From Sphingosinicella microcystinivorans (GTDB taxonomy: Bacteria; Pseudomonadota; Alphaproteobacteria; Sphingomonadales; Sphingomonadaceae): DNA of 64,000 bases. The stretch lies in the NCBI RefSeq assembly GCF_027941835.1, contig NZ_CP116005.1, positions 1,999,501 through 2,063,500 of the forward strand, read 5' to 3'. The notes beneath the pieces are model-generated. The model saw only the letters and a program-made list of their open reading frames with translations, ran no database searches and was not told the origin of the DNA. Below are positions 9,009 through 18,612 of this stretch, one piece after another; within the stretch, counting starts at the first letter, position 1; every line of letters begins with the position of its first letter. The position numbers and the translations under genes are program-made.

Positions 9009-9914
9009 TTGATAACGCTCGATCAGTTTCGCATTTTCATCAAGGTCGCCGAGACCTTGAACATGACGCGCGCCGCGGAGGCGCTCAATCTCACGCAGCC
9101 CGCGGTGAGCGCCGCGATCTCCGTGATCGAGCAGCGCTACGGCATCCAGTTGTTCGATCGGGTGGGGCGCAGGCTGCAACTGACGATCGCCGGGCGGCTG
9201 CTGCTGCCGAGCGCCGAGGCCGTTCTCGTTCAGGCGAACGAGGCTTGCAGCGTGCTCGACGATCTGGCCGGGCTCAACCGGGGAGAAGTCCGTATCGCTT
9301 CAAGCCAGACCGTCGCGACAGCGTGGCTGCCCCGGCGCATGGCACGGTTCGCGTCCCGCCACCCGAACATCGCCCTCAGCCTTTCGGTCGGCAACACGGA
9401 ACAGGCGGTTGCGGCGGTGCACGACGGGCTGGCCGATATCGGCGTCGTTGAGGGCGAGATTGAAGGTCATGCCGGGGCCGGGGCCTTGCAGACGAAGACT
9501 GTCGGCGCGGATACGCTTGGCCTCTATGTCGCTCCGGGCCATCCGTTCGCGGACCGGGCGATCGGCAAGAGGGAATTGACCGGGAGCCTGTGGGTCATGC
9601 GGGAAGCCGGGTCCGGGACGCGAACCCATGTCGCAAGGGCGCTTGCCGCCCGCGGCCTCAGTCTCGACGATCTCCGGGTCGGGCTGACGCTTCCGAGCAA
9701 CGGCGCCGTTCTGGAAGCCGCCAGCGCGTCTGAAATGATTGCGCCGGTGTCTGATCTCGCGGCGGGGGCGAGGCTGGCGGCAGGTCTCGTGAAGCGGCTC
9801 GCCTTCGAGTTTCCGGAGCGGAAGTTCACGACGATCCGGCACAAGGCGCGATACGCCAATCGCGCCGCGCGCGCTTTCCTGGAAACATTGGAGGATCGGG
9901 GGGCCGTGCTCTAG
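9009..9914 (+). CDS. LysR-family transcriptional regulator
   Basis: A 301-residue regulator starting at TTG 9009 after AAGGATAGG. Residues 1-60 form the winged helix-turn-helix (LDQFRIFIKVAETLNMTRAAE, LTQPAVSAAISVIEQRYG), and residues about 90-295 a periplasmic-binding-like effector domain. It is divergent from the YeiH-type exporter gene with 72 bp between the starts, the usual arrangement for LysR proteins that control their neighbour. The effector is unknown; sulfate or a sulfur metabolite is a guess from context. Confidence 0.92.
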   Translation: MITLDQFRIFIKVAETLNMTRAAEALNLTQPAVSAAISVIEQRYGIQLFDRVGRRLQLTIAGRLLLPSAEAVLVQANEACSVLDDLAGLNRGEVRIASSQTVATAWLPRRMARFASRHPNIALSLSVGNTEQAVAAVHDGLADIGVVEGEIEGHAGAGALQTKTVGADTLGLYVAPGHPFADRAIGKRELTGSLWVMREAGSGTRTHVARALAARGLSLDDLRVGLTLPSNGAVLEAASASEMIAPVSDLAAGARLAAGLVKRLAFEFPERKFTTIRHKARYANRAARAFLETLEDRGAVL

Positions 9915-9922
9915 TTTCGGCG

Positions 9923-10573
9923 CTATATGCGCGGCGCGAAACCGTTTCTGAGGGCATTCACCAGACGCCGCGCGACCGTTCCCGTGTCTTCGGGGCCGGA
10001 CGGATCGAACCAGCGTGCCGGCCAGTTGAGCGCGCCGGCGAGCGCCAGGGCGAGCGCCTTGGGATCATCCGCCGCCACCGATTCGTCCGCGATGCCTTCG
10101 GCGATCAGTTCGCGCATGGCGTCGTCTATCTTGCGTTTGAGCGCCCGGAACCGGCGGGCGCTTTCCGGCGCGAGGGCCTCGTCCCCGGTTCGAATGACGC
10201 AGCGCCCGAAGTCGTCCATGTTGACCTCGGCGTAGCGTTCCAGAAACTTGCAGAGCCTGTCGATGCCGAGGCCGGACTCGCGCCGCGCTTCCGCGGCTGC
10301 CTCGAGGAGTTGCTGGAGGCCGATGGTCACGCACTCGAACAGCACCTGATCCTTGTTGCCGAGATAGTAATAGATGGTCGGCTTGGAGATGCCGAGACTG
10401 GCGGCGACGTCGTCCAGCGACGTGAGGTGGAAACCCTTCTCGTTGAACATCCTGACGGCCGCCCTCAGGACGGCATTGCGCTTCGTCTCGCGCTCGACGC
10501 GCCGCTGCGCTGCATCCGGAAAGGGAGAGGGAGATACGGTCTTCATGATCGTGCGTTCGAGGATTGACGGCAT
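9923..10573 (-). CDS. TetR/AcrR-family regulator of the acyl-CoA operon
   Basis: A 216-residue protein with an N-terminal TetR helix-turn-helix (FNEKGFHLTSLDDVAASLG, then ISKPTIYYYLGNKDQVLFE) and a helical ligand-binding domain of TetR_C type. The ATG at 10573 is used; an internal ATG at 10546 is an alternative. It is divergent from the SDR gene that opens a fatty-acyl/beta-oxidation operon, so it probably represses that operon and responds to an acyl-CoA. An imperfect palindrome lies between the two genes. Confidence 0.92.
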   Translation of the reverse strand: MPSILERTIMKTVSPSPFPDAAQRRVERETKRNAVLRAAVRMFNEKGFHLTSLDDVAASLGISKPTIYYYLGNKDQVLFECVTIGLQQLLEAAAEARRESGLGIDRLCKFLERYAEVNMDDFGRCVIRTGDEALAPESARRFRALKRKIDDAMRELIAEGIADESVAADDPKALALALAGALNWPARWFDPSGPEDTGTVARRLVNALRNGFAPRI

Positions 10574-10591
10574 ACATCAAAAATTGCAATC

Positions 10592-10603
10592 TACTATTCA
10601 GTA
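10592..10603. promoter_or_regulatory. Candidate TetR operator
   Basis: TACTATTCAGTA has TACT/AGTA dyad arms around a 4-base centre and lies midway in the 67-bp AT-rich space between the divergent TetR gene and the SDR gene. Size and place fit a TetR-type operator; the arms are short. Confidence 0.4.
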
Positions 10604-10640
10604 AATAACTTTCTTTCTGGTAGAAGAATGGGTCCGCTGC

Positions 10641-11402
10641 ATGAACATTGAGGGTTTGGCCGCGATCGTGACGGGCGGCGCTTCGGGTCTTGGCGGCGCA
10701 ACGGCGGCGCGGCTTTCGGCACGGGGCGCGAAGGTGGCGATCTTCGATCTGAACGCAGATCTCGGCGGGAAACATGCGTCGGAAATCGGCGGGGCCTTCT
10801 TCAAGGTGGATGTCACCGACGAAGCCGCGGTCGATGCGGCCATCGCCGAAGCCGAGGGGCTGCACGGCAAGGCGCGCATCCTCGTCAACTGCGCGGGTAT
10901 CGGTCCGCCCGCGAAGGTCATCGGCCGCGACGGCAAGGCCATTCCACTCGCCGACTTCTCGAAAATCGTGAACATCAACCTCATCGGCAGCTTCAACGTC
11001 CTGTCGAAGTTCGCAGCGCGCATCCACGATGCCGAGCCGATCGGCGAGGAGCGCGGCGTCATCGTCAACACGGCGTCGGTCGCGGCGTTCGACGGCCAGA
11101 TCGGGCAGGCCGCCTATGCGGCGTCGAAGGGCGGTGTCGTCGGCATGGCGCTGCCCGTCGCGCGCGAGTTCGCGCGCTACGGCATCCGCGTGATGACGAT
11201 CGCGCCCGGCCTGTTCCTCACGCCGCTGCTCGCCTCGCTGCCGCAGGAGGCACAGGACTCGCTTGGGCGTCAGGTGCCGTTCCCGAGCCGCCTCGGCGAC
11301 CCGGACGAATATGCGCTGATGGTGGAAAGCATCGTCCTCAATCCCATGCTGAACGGCGAGGTCATCCGTCTCGACGGTGCCATCCGGATGGCGCCGAGGT
11401 GA
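10641..11402 (+). CDS. SDR family 3-hydroxyacyl-CoA dehydrogenase-like protein
   Basis: A 253-residue classical short-chain dehydrogenase: dinucleotide motif TGGASGLGG near residue 13, NAG-type motif VNCAGIG near 87, and catalytic Y-x3-K in AAYAASKGG. The overall pattern (RARIL-like loop, GQIGQAAYAASKGGVVGM, ending GEVIRLDGAIRMAPR) is that of type-2 3-hydroxyacyl-CoA dehydrogenases (HSD17B10-like), which oxidise 3-hydroxyacyl-CoA with NAD. It is the first gene of an operon continuing into an acyl-CoA dehydrogenase through a GTGA overlap. The exact acyl substrate is unknown. Confidence 0.88.
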   Translation: MNIEGLAAIVTGGASGLGGATAARLSARGAKVAIFDLNADLGGKHASEIGGAFFKVDVTDEAAVDAAIAEAEGLHGKARILVNCAGIGPPAKVIGRDGKAIPLADFSKIVNINLIGSFNVLSKFAARIHDAEPIGEERGVIVNTASVAAFDGQIGQAAYAASKGGVVGMALPVAREFARYGIRVMTIAPGLFLTPLLASLPQEAQDSLGRQVPFPSRLGDPDEYALMVESIVLNPMLNGEVIRLDGAIRMAPR

Positions 11403-12580
11403 GCGCCCGCGCCCGGGAGATCGCGGACAGGGTCGAGCGCTTCGTTCGCGAGGTGGTCGTGCCCTACGAGTCCGACCCGCGCCGCGATCACCACCATTGC
11501 CCGACGGACGAGCTGATTGACGAGCTGAAGGCGAAGGCGCGCGCGGCCGGGGTGATGACGCCGCATATCCTGCCGGACGGCAGCCATCTGACGCAGCGGG
11601 AGACCGCCGCCATCCTCATCCGCTCCGGCCTTTCCCCGCTCGGCCCGCAAGCCTGCAACACGGCGGCGCCGGATGAAGGCAACATGTATCTTCTGGGACA
11701 TGTCGGCAGCCCGGAATTGAAGGCGCGTTTCCTTGCGCCGCTGGTTTCGGGCGAGGCGCGCTCGGCGTTCTTTATGACCGAGCCCGCCGACGAGGGCGGC
11801 GCGGGTTCCGATCCCTCGATGATGCGGACAACCTGCCGGCAGGACGGCAACCACTGGGTGATAAACGGCCGCAAGGCGTTCATCACGGGCGCGAAGGGCG
11901 CCAAGGTCGGCATCGTCATGGCGAAGTCCGAAGCCACTGACGGAACCGGGGGCGCCTGCATGTTCCTCGTCGATCTCCCCGACCCTGCCATCCGCATCGA
12001 CCATGTGCCGAACACGATCGACTCTTCGATGCCCGGCGGCCATCCTGTCGTGACGATCGACAATCTGCGCGTGCCCGCCGACCAGATGCTCGGGGCGAGC
12101 GGCGAGGGCTTCAAGTACGCGCAGGTGCGCCTCAGCCCCGCGCGGCTTTCGCACTGTATGCGCTGGCTCGGCGCCTGCATCCGCGCCAACGAGATTGCAA
12201 CCGCCTATGCGTGCAGGCGGCAGGCGTTCGGCAAGCTGCTCGTCGACCACGAGGGCGTCGGCTTCATGCTCGCCGAGAACCTCATCGACCTGAAGCAGGC
12301 CGAGCTGATGATCGACTGGTGCGCCGATGTGCTCGACACCGGCGCGCTCGGCACGGTGGAAAGCTCGATGACGAAGGTCGCGGTGTCCGAGGCGCTGATG
12401 CGCGTCGCCGACCGCTCAGTGCAGGTGATGGGCGGCATGGGCGTGTCGGGCGACACCATCGTCGAGCAGGTGTTCCGCGAAATCCGCGCCTTCCGCATCT
12501 ACGACGGCCCCACAGAAGTCCACAAATGGTCGCTTGCGAAGAAGGTGAAGCGCGACTGGATGGCGGCGCATGGCGGCTGA
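11399..12580 (+). CDS. Acyl-CoA dehydrogenase (ACAD10/11-like partner type)
   Basis: A 393-residue FAD-dependent acyl-CoA dehydrogenase starting at a GTG inside the GTGA overlap with the SDR gene. It has the FAD/substrate segment FFMTEPADEGGAGSDPS near residue 125, the flavin loop INGRKAFITGA, and the C-terminal QVMGGMGVSGD and FRIYDGPTEVHKW, where Glu of TEVH is the expected catalytic base. It introduces the 2,3-double bond into acyl-CoA. The next gene is an APH-like kinase, the same pair that is fused in eukaryotic ACAD10/11, where 4-hydroxyacyl-CoA is phosphorylated; that function is a plausible inference. Confidence 0.92.
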   Translation: MSARAREIADRVERFVREVVVPYESDPRRDHHHCPTDELIDELKAKARAAGVMTPHILPDGSHLTQRETAAILIRSGLSPLGPQACNTAAPDEGNMYLLGHVGSPELKARFLAPLVSGEARSAFFMTEPADEGGAGSDPSMMRTTCRQDGNHWVINGRKAFITGAKGAKVGIVMAKSEATDGTGGACMFLVDLPDPAIRIDHVPNTIDSSMPGGHPVVTIDNLRVPADQMLGASGEGFKYAQVRLSPARLSHCMRWLGACIRANEIATAYACRRQAFGKLLVDHEGVGFMLAENLIDLKQAELMIDWCADVLDTGALGTVESSMTKVAVSEALMRVADRSVQVMGGMGVSGDTIVEQVFREIRAFRIYDGPTEVHKWSLAKKVKRDWMAAHGG

Positions 12581-13628
12581 GACCGACGCGAATATCGGCG
12601 CCGGAGAAGTCCGCGTCGCGTTCGATGCGGATGCGCTCGAACGCTGGATGCGCGCGCATGTCGAAGGCTTCGCGGGGCCGCTCGACGTGGAGCAGTTCCG
12701 CGGCGGGCAATCCAACCCGACGTACCGGCTCACCACGCCCACGGCGCGCTATGTCCTGCGCCGGAAGCCGCCGGGGCCGCTCCTCAAGGGCGCGCACGAC
12801 GTCCTGCGCGAAGCGCGCGTGCTTGCCGCGCTCTGGCCCACGCCGGTTCCCGTGCCGCAGGTGTTCGGCGTGTGCGAGGACGAAGGCGTGATCGGCACGC
12901 CCTTCTACGTCATGGCGCTCGTCGAGGGGCGCATCTTCTGGGATGCGGGTTTCGGCGAGGTGCCGAAGCCTGAGCGTGCGGCTTACTTCGATGCCATGAA
13001 CGGCACGATCGCGGCGCTGCACGCGGTCGATCCGGAGGCTGTCGGGCTCGGCGACTATGGCCGCCCCGGCAATTATTTCGCGCGCCAGATCGGCCGCTGG
13101 TCGCGCCAGTATCTGGAAGACGAGGCCGCCGGGCGCGACGCCGACATGGACGCGCTTGTCGAATGGCTGCCGGACGCCATCCCCGATGGCGACGAGACCG
13201 CCATCGTCCACGGCGACTTCCGCTGCGACAACATGATCTTCCACCCGGAGCGGCCGGAGGTGGTCGCGGTGCTCGATTGGGAGCTTTCAACGCTCGGCCA
13301 TCCGCTCGCGGATTTCGCCTATCACGCGATGATGTACCGGATGCCGCCCGACATCGTGGCGGGGCTGGGCGGTGCCGATCCGCGCGCGATCGGCCTGCCG
13401 TCCGAGGCGGACTATATCGCCGCCTACTGCCGCAGGACCGGGCGCGCGGGCATCGCCGACTGGGACTTCTACATCGCGTTCAATTTCTTCCGCCTCGCGG
13501 CGATCTTCCACGGCATCAAGGGGCGGGTCATTCGCGGCACGGCGTCGTCGGCGCACGCGCGCGAGCGGGCCGCCGCCTTTCCGCGCCTCGCGCGGCTGGC
13601 GCATCAGGCCATGGAGGCGTGCCGATGA
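12570..13628 (+). CDS. APH-family phosphotransferase associated with acyl-CoA dehydrogenase
   Basis: A 352-residue aminoglycoside-phosphotransferase-fold kinase overlapping the dehydrogenase by 11 bp. Motifs seen: the Brenner-type catalytic loop IVHGDFRCDNMIFHP (about residue 212) and the Mg-binding VAVLDWELSTLGHPLAD (about 233). Its coupling to an acyl-CoA dehydrogenase points to a hydroxyacyl-CoA kinase in lipid breakdown rather than antibiotic resistance. It ends in an ATGA overlap with a crotonase gene. Confidence 0.88.
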   Translation: MAAETDANIGAGEVRVAFDADALERWMRAHVEGFAGPLDVEQFRGGQSNPTYRLTTPTARYVLRRKPPGPLLKGAHDVLREARVLAALWPTPVPVPQVFGVCEDEGVIGTPFYVMALVEGRIFWDAGFGEVPKPERAAYFDAMNGTIAALHAVDPEAVGLGDYGRPGNYFARQIGRWSRQYLEDEAAGRDADMDALVEWLPDAIPDGDETAIVHGDFRCDNMIFHPERPEVVAVLDWELSTLGHPLADFAYHAMMYRMPPDIVAGLGGADPRAIGLPSEADYIAAYCRRTGRAGIADWDFYIAFNFFRLAAIFHGIKGRVIRGTASSAHARERAAAFPRLARLAHQAMEACR

Positions 13629-14404
13629 AAACCGTACGGCTCGAAGTTGCGGACGGAATCGCCCGCCTGACGCTCGATCGCCCGGATCAGGGCAATGCGC
13701 TCGACATGACGCTCGCGCTCGATCTCGGCGAGGCCGCCCGGCGCTGCGCGGATGACGAGACGGTGCGGTGCGTGGTGCTGACCGGTGCGGGCCGCATGTT
13801 CTGCGCGGGCGGCAACATCGGTGCGTTCGTTGCGGCGGGTACGCCGGGGCCGACGCTCCGCAAGCTCGCCGACACGGTTCATATCGCGATCCGCACGCTC
13901 GCGGAGATGCGCAAGCCGCTCGTCGTCCTCGTCAACGGCCCGGCCGCGGGCGCGGGGCTCAGCCTCGCGGCGCTCGGCGACATCGTGCTTGCTGCGGAAT
14001 CGTCGCATTTCACGGCGGCCTATACGGCGATCGGCCTCACGCCCGACGGCGGCATGACATGGCTGCTGCCGCGTCTCGTGGGTCTGCGCCGGACGCAGGA
14101 GATGATCCTCACCAACCGCCGCGTCACGGCGGCCGAGGCGGCATCCATCGGCCTCGTCACGCGCAGCGTCGCCGATGCGGACCTCGCCGCCGAGGGGCTG
14201 GCGGCGGCGGAGCGCCTTGTCGCCGCGCCGACGGCGGCGCTCGGCGTGTCGCGTGGCCTCATTCTCGAAGGGACGGAAAGCCGTTTCTTCGATCATCTCG
14301 ATCGCGAGGCGGCTGCCATTTCGGCTGCTGGAGACGGCGCCGAAGGGCGCGAAGGCGTGGCCGCCTTCCTCGCGCGCCGCAAACCCGATTTCAAAGGAGT
14401 CTGA
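13625..14404 (+). CDS. Enoyl-CoA hydratase/isomerase (PaaG-like active site)
   Basis: A 259-residue crotonase-fold protein starting at the ATG of the ATGA overlap. The oxyanion-hole segments are GRMFCAGGNIGAF and NGPAAGAGLSLAALGD. At the usual catalytic glutamate region it has AIGLTPDGGMTWLLPRLVG: an Asp in TPDGG and no Glu equivalent to hydratase Glu144. This pattern is known from PaaG and related isomerases, so a 2,3/3,4-enoyl-CoA isomerase is more likely than a plain hydratase. It sits six bases ahead of the thiolase. Confidence 0.87.
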   Translation: MKTVRLEVADGIARLTLDRPDQGNALDMTLALDLGEAARRCADDETVRCVVLTGAGRMFCAGGNIGAFVAAGTPGPTLRKLADTVHIAIRTLAEMRKPLVVLVNGPAAGAGLSLAALGDIVLAAESSHFTAAYTAIGLTPDGGMTWLLPRLVGLRRTQEMILTNRRVTAAEAASIGLVTRSVADADLAAEGLAAAERLVAAPTAALGVSRGLILEGTESRFFDHLDREAAAISAAGDGAEGREGVAAFLARRKPDFKGV

Positions 14405-14410
14405 ACCCCA

Positions 14411-15571
14411 ATGGCCGAAGCCTATATCGTCGATGCCGTCCGTACCGCCGGAGGCCGCCGCGGCGGCAAGCTCGCGGGTTGGCACCCCGCCGACCTCGCG
14501 GGCGAGGTGCTGAACGCGCTCGTGGACCGCAGCGGTATCGACCCCGCCGCGATCGAGGACGTGGTGCTCGGCTGCGTGACGCAGGCGGGCGAGCAGGGGT
14601 TTGCGTTCGGGCGCAACGCCGTGCTCGCCTCGAAGCTTCCCGAAAGCGTGCCCGCCGTCACGATCGACCGCCAGTGCGGGTCCTCGCAGCAGGCGATCCA
14701 GTTCGCGGCGCAGGCGGTGATGTCCGGCACGCAGGACATGGTGATCGCGGCGGGCGCCGAGAGCATGACGCGCGTGCCCATGTTCTCCAACGTCGCGCTC
14801 CATATCAAGGAGGGGCTTGGCACGGGGCCGGTCAGCCCGCGCATCGCCGCGCGGTTCGGCGTGAAGAACTTCAGCCAGTTCGAAGGCGCGGAGATGATCG
14901 CGAAGAAATACGGCTTCGACCGCGCGACGCTCGACGCCTTCGCGCTCGAAAGCCATCGGCGGGCGGCCCGCGCAACGGACGCCGGCGCCTTCGCGCGCGA
15001 GATCGTGCCGATCGACGTCGACGGCGAGGCGCATGTCCGCGACGAGGGCATCCGCTATGACGCGAGCCTCGAATCGATCGGTTCGGTGAAGCTGCTGCAG
15101 GAGGGCGGCGTCATCTCCGCGGCGAACGCGAGCCAGATCTGCGACGGCGCGAGCGGCGTGCTCGTCGTCAGCGCGCGCGCGCTGAAGGCGCACGGCCTCA
15201 CCCCGCTCGCCCGCATCGTCAACATGACGGTGACGGCCGGCGATCCCGTCATCATGCTCGAAGAGCCGATCCCGGCGACGCAGAAAGCGCTTGAGCGCGC
15301 GGGCATGAAGATCGGCGACATCGACCTCTTCGAGGTGAACGAGGCGTTCGCGCCCGTGCCGCTCGCGTGGCTGAAGGTGACGGGCGCCGATCCCGAACGG
15401 CTCAACGTCAACGGCGGCGCGATCGCGCTCGGCCATCCGTTGGGCGCGTCCGGCACGAAGCTGATGGCGACGCTGCTGCACGCGCTGAAGGCGCGCGGCA
15501 AGCGTTATGGCCTCCAGACAATGTGCGAAGGCGGTGGTATCGCCAACGTTACCATTGTCGAAGCACTCTGA
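14411..15571 (+). CDS. Acetyl-CoA C-acyltransferase (thiolase)
   Basis: A 386-residue thiolase with the nucleophile Cys in [15 protein letters not shown] (about residue 91), the His in [15 protein letters not shown] (about 341) and the second active-site Cys in QTMCEGGG near 371. It cleaves 3-ketoacyl-CoA to acetyl-CoA and a shortened acyl-CoA, or runs the reverse condensation; the degradative role fits the operon. It is six bases behind the PaaG-like crotonase and ten bases ahead of the next one. Confidence 0.93.
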   Translation: MAEAYIVDAVRTAGGRRGGKLAGWHPADLAGEVLNALVDRSGIDPAAIEDVVLGCVTQAGEQGFAFGRNAVLASKLPESVPAVTIDRQCGSSQQAIQFAAQAVMSGTQDMVIAAGAESMTRVPMFSNVALHIKEGLGTGPVSPRIAARFGVKNFSQFEGAEMIAKKYGFDRATLDAFALESHRRAARATDAGAFAREIVPIDVDGEAHVRDEGIRYDASLESIGSVKLLQEGGVISAANASQICDGASGVLVVSARALKAHGLTPLARIVNMTVTAGDPVIMLEEPIPATQKALERAGMKIGDIDLFEVNEAFAPVPLAWLKVTGADPERLNVNGGAIALGHPLGASGTKLMATLLHALKARGKRYGLQTMCEGGGIANVTIVEAL

Positions 15572-15581
15572 AAGGGAAGCC

Positions 15582-16358
15582 ATGGCTTACGAAACGATCC
15601 TCGTCGAGCAGCGCGGCGCCGTCACGCTCATCACGCTCAACCGGCCGAAGGCGCTGAACGCGCTGAACACGCAGGTGCTGGCGGAGCTCATCGACGCGTT
15701 CGCGAAATACGATGCGGACCCCTCGCAGCGCTGCGCGGTGCTGACCGGCAGCGAGAAGGCGTTCGCGGCGGGCGCCGACATCAAGGAGATGTCGGAGAAG
15801 TCCTACGCCGAGTTTTATCTCGAGGACTTCTTCGCGGGATGGACGACGCGCGTCACGGCGACGCGCAAGCCGTGGATCGCGGCGGTGGCGGGCTATGCGC
15901 TCGGCGGCGGCTGCGAGCTGGCGATGATGGCGGACTTCATCATCGCGGCGGACACGGCGAAGTTCGGCCAGCCCGAGATCAAGCTCGGCGTCGCGCCCGG
16001 CATGGGCGGCTCGCAGCGGCTGACGCGCGCCGTCGGCAAGGCGAAGGCGATGGAGATGTGCCTCACCGGCCGCATGATGGATGCGGCGGAGGCGGAGCGC
16101 GCCAGCCTCGTCTCCCGCGTCGTGCCTGCCGATCAGCTTCTCGACGACGCGCTGAAAACGGCCGCGACGATCGCCGACCTGCCGCCGATCGCGGCGATGG
16201 TGAACAAGGAAATGGTGAACGCCGCGTTCGAAACGGGCTTGCTTCAGGGCATCTATACCGAGCGCCGCCTGTTCCAGGGCCTCACCGCGACCGAGGACAA
16301 GGCCGAAGGCATGGCCGCCTTCGTCGAGAAGCGCCCGGCGTCCTGGAAGGGGCGATAG
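15582..16358 (+). CDS. Enoyl-CoA hydratase
   Basis: A 258-residue canonical crotonase starting at the ATG at 15582 after an AAAGGGAAG ribosome-binding site; upstream in-frame sequence belongs to the thiolase end. It keeps both catalytic glutamates ([20 protein letters not shown] and [11 protein letters not shown]) and the oxyanion loops [11 protein letters not shown] and [15 protein letters not shown]. It hydrates trans-2-enoyl-CoA to 3-hydroxyacyl-CoA. Having both this and the PaaG-like enzyme in one operon suggests a substrate with misplaced or additional double bonds. Confidence 0.93.
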   Translation: MAYETILVEQRGAVTLITLNRPKALNALNTQVLAELIDAFAKYDADPSQRCAVLTGSEKAFAAGADIKEMSEKSYAEFYLEDFFAGWTTRVTATRKPWIAAVAGYALGGGCELAMMADFIIAADTAKFGQPEIKLGVAPGMGGSQRLTRAVGKAKAMEMCLTGRMMDAAEAERASLVSRVVPADQLLDDALKTAATIADLPPIAAMVNKEMVNAAFETGLLQGIYTERRLFQGLTATEDKAEGMAAFVEKRPASWKGR

Positions 16359-17366
<1,008 letters not shown>

Positions 17367-17381
17367 ATTCGGAGGCAGGCG

Positions 17382-18173
17382 CTACAGGACGACTTTCGAA
17401 AGCGACTGCTTGCGGCCGCGGGACTTGGCTATGCTCGCTTCCATTTCCGTGATGCGCTGCCGCGCATCCGAAAACAGCTTGGTTCGGAAACCGGTATCGC
17501 TCTGCAGCGCAAAGAAGGTTTTCTGGACCTGTTCGCGCGTCTTGCCGCACGTTGCGCCCATCAGCAGCAGCAATATTCCGGAAAGGGACTTCCGGACGAA
17601 AATATCGTCGTCGACGAGACCGCTGCACCATTCCTGGATGCGGCCATACTGGAGGTTGGAAAGATCAATCAGGAGTTCGCGAAGCACGACGCCGGGCTCC
17701 AGCTCACGCCGGTCTTCGACGATGTTCAGCCAGTCGATCCACGACCGCGTCGCAAGATCGAGCAGAACGGCGCGAATGGCAGGGTGCAGCGTCGTCGAAA
17801 AATAGAGGGCGATAAGCGCCTTCATATAATTCGGAATATCGACGTCCCGCAATGTGCTGGTCGTTTGCCGGGAGAGCGCGCCTTCAAAATCGGCACTGTC
17901 CTGCGAGAAGTGCATGTGGCTGATGAACTGCTGGAAATAGGTGTAGATCGCGAGCGCGATCACCGTTTCCTTGCTGCCGAACGCGTTGTAAATTGTCTTG
18001 GTCGATACGGCGGCTCTCCGGCTCAGCTCCCGCATGTTCAGGTCTTCAAGTCCCTGCTCGCTGATGATCTGCCGGGCCTCCCGCAAAATGCGACGCCGCC
18101 GATCGAACATTGCCTCGCTGCTGTTGATCATGTTGCGCAAGGCCAGAATCTCGAGATTTTCAGGCATTGTCAT
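17382..18173 (-). CDS. TetR/AcrR-family regulator
   Basis: From the ATG at 18173 the protein has 263 residues beginning MTMPENLEILALRN. A TetR helix-turn-helix is clear (ILREARQIISEQGLEDLNMR, then AAVSTKTIYNAFGSKETVI), with a long helical effector domain. The frame stays open to further ATGs at 18323 and 18389, but that extension is rich in Ser/Arg and unlike TetR N-termini, so I favour 18173; no start has a convincing ribosome-binding site. It lies between the two catabolic clusters and could serve the receptor/alcohol-dehydrogenase side. Target and ligand are unknown. Confidence 0.85.
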   Translation of the reverse strand: MTMPENLEILALRNMINSSEAMFDRRRRILREARQIISEQGLEDLNMRELSRRAAVSTKTIYNAFGSKETVIALAIYTYFQQFISHMHFSQDSADFEGALSRQTTSTLRDVDIPNYMKALIALYFSTTLHPAIRAVLLDLATRSWIDWLNIVEDRRELEPGVVLRELLIDLSNLQYGRIQEWCSGLVDDDIFVRKSLSGILLLLMGATCGKTREQVQKTFFALQSDTGFRTKLFSDARQRITEMEASIAKSRGRKQSLSKVVL

Positions 18174-18570
18174 GATCTTGCGGCTTCCCGGGTCCGATTC
18201 TTCGGCATTCCGCCGGGTGCGCGAGGACGATTTCCGTCCCTTGCTATTGGCGGATTGACGGCCTGCAGGCGGCAGGAGGCCATGTCCAGGACCTTCGTCG
18301 TCGATTCCATGCTCATGGTTCATATCGCCGCGCGCCGTCCATGCAAGTTTCCAGATGCCCACAGTGCGAATATGCCAAGGAAAACGCATTGTAAATAAAT
18401 CGAGAGTCCTTTTGTCATGCAGGCCGGCTGCACGATCGTCGGCGAGCCATGTCCGGTCGTGATGAGGCGCCGGTTCCGGGAAGGCGGAAGCGGTGTTCGA
18501 AGACGTTTCCGCATCCGTCGTGGTCGATGATGCGGGAAAGCTGCGCCCGGCATCGGGAGCCCGTGATGAT
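18174..18570. other. Gap between TetR gene and receptor terminator
   Basis: About 400 bases that hold the promoter of the TetR gene and possibly the first 50-70 codons of it if an upstream start is used. I see no other gene, RNA or repeat. Confidence 0.5.
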
Positions 18571-18610
18571 GTCTGGCCACGGCCCGGACCCGGCCGGGCC
18601 GTGGCCAGAC
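18571..18610 (-). terminator. Strong 17-bp stem hairpin after the second TonB receptor
   Basis: Arms 18571-18587 and 18594-18610 are perfectly complementary over 17 bp with a 6-base loop, beginning three bases after the receptor stop codon on the minus strand. No U-run follows, so it may act as a terminator with Rho or as a 3'-end stabiliser. Its length and perfection are exceptional for this window. Confidence 0.7.
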
Positions 18611-18612
18611 GA

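Noticed and set aside
12570-13628. The APH-family kinase considered as an antibiotic-resistance gene
   Set aside because: It overlaps an acyl-CoA dehydrogenase inside a beta-oxidation operon and matches that associated subfamily, not aminoglycoside enzymes.
13604-15583. A 659-codon minus-strand frame opposite the crotonase and thiolase genes
   Set aside because: Composition is Arg/His-rich and lacks motifs, while the plus strand encodes intact enzymes in overlapping operon order.
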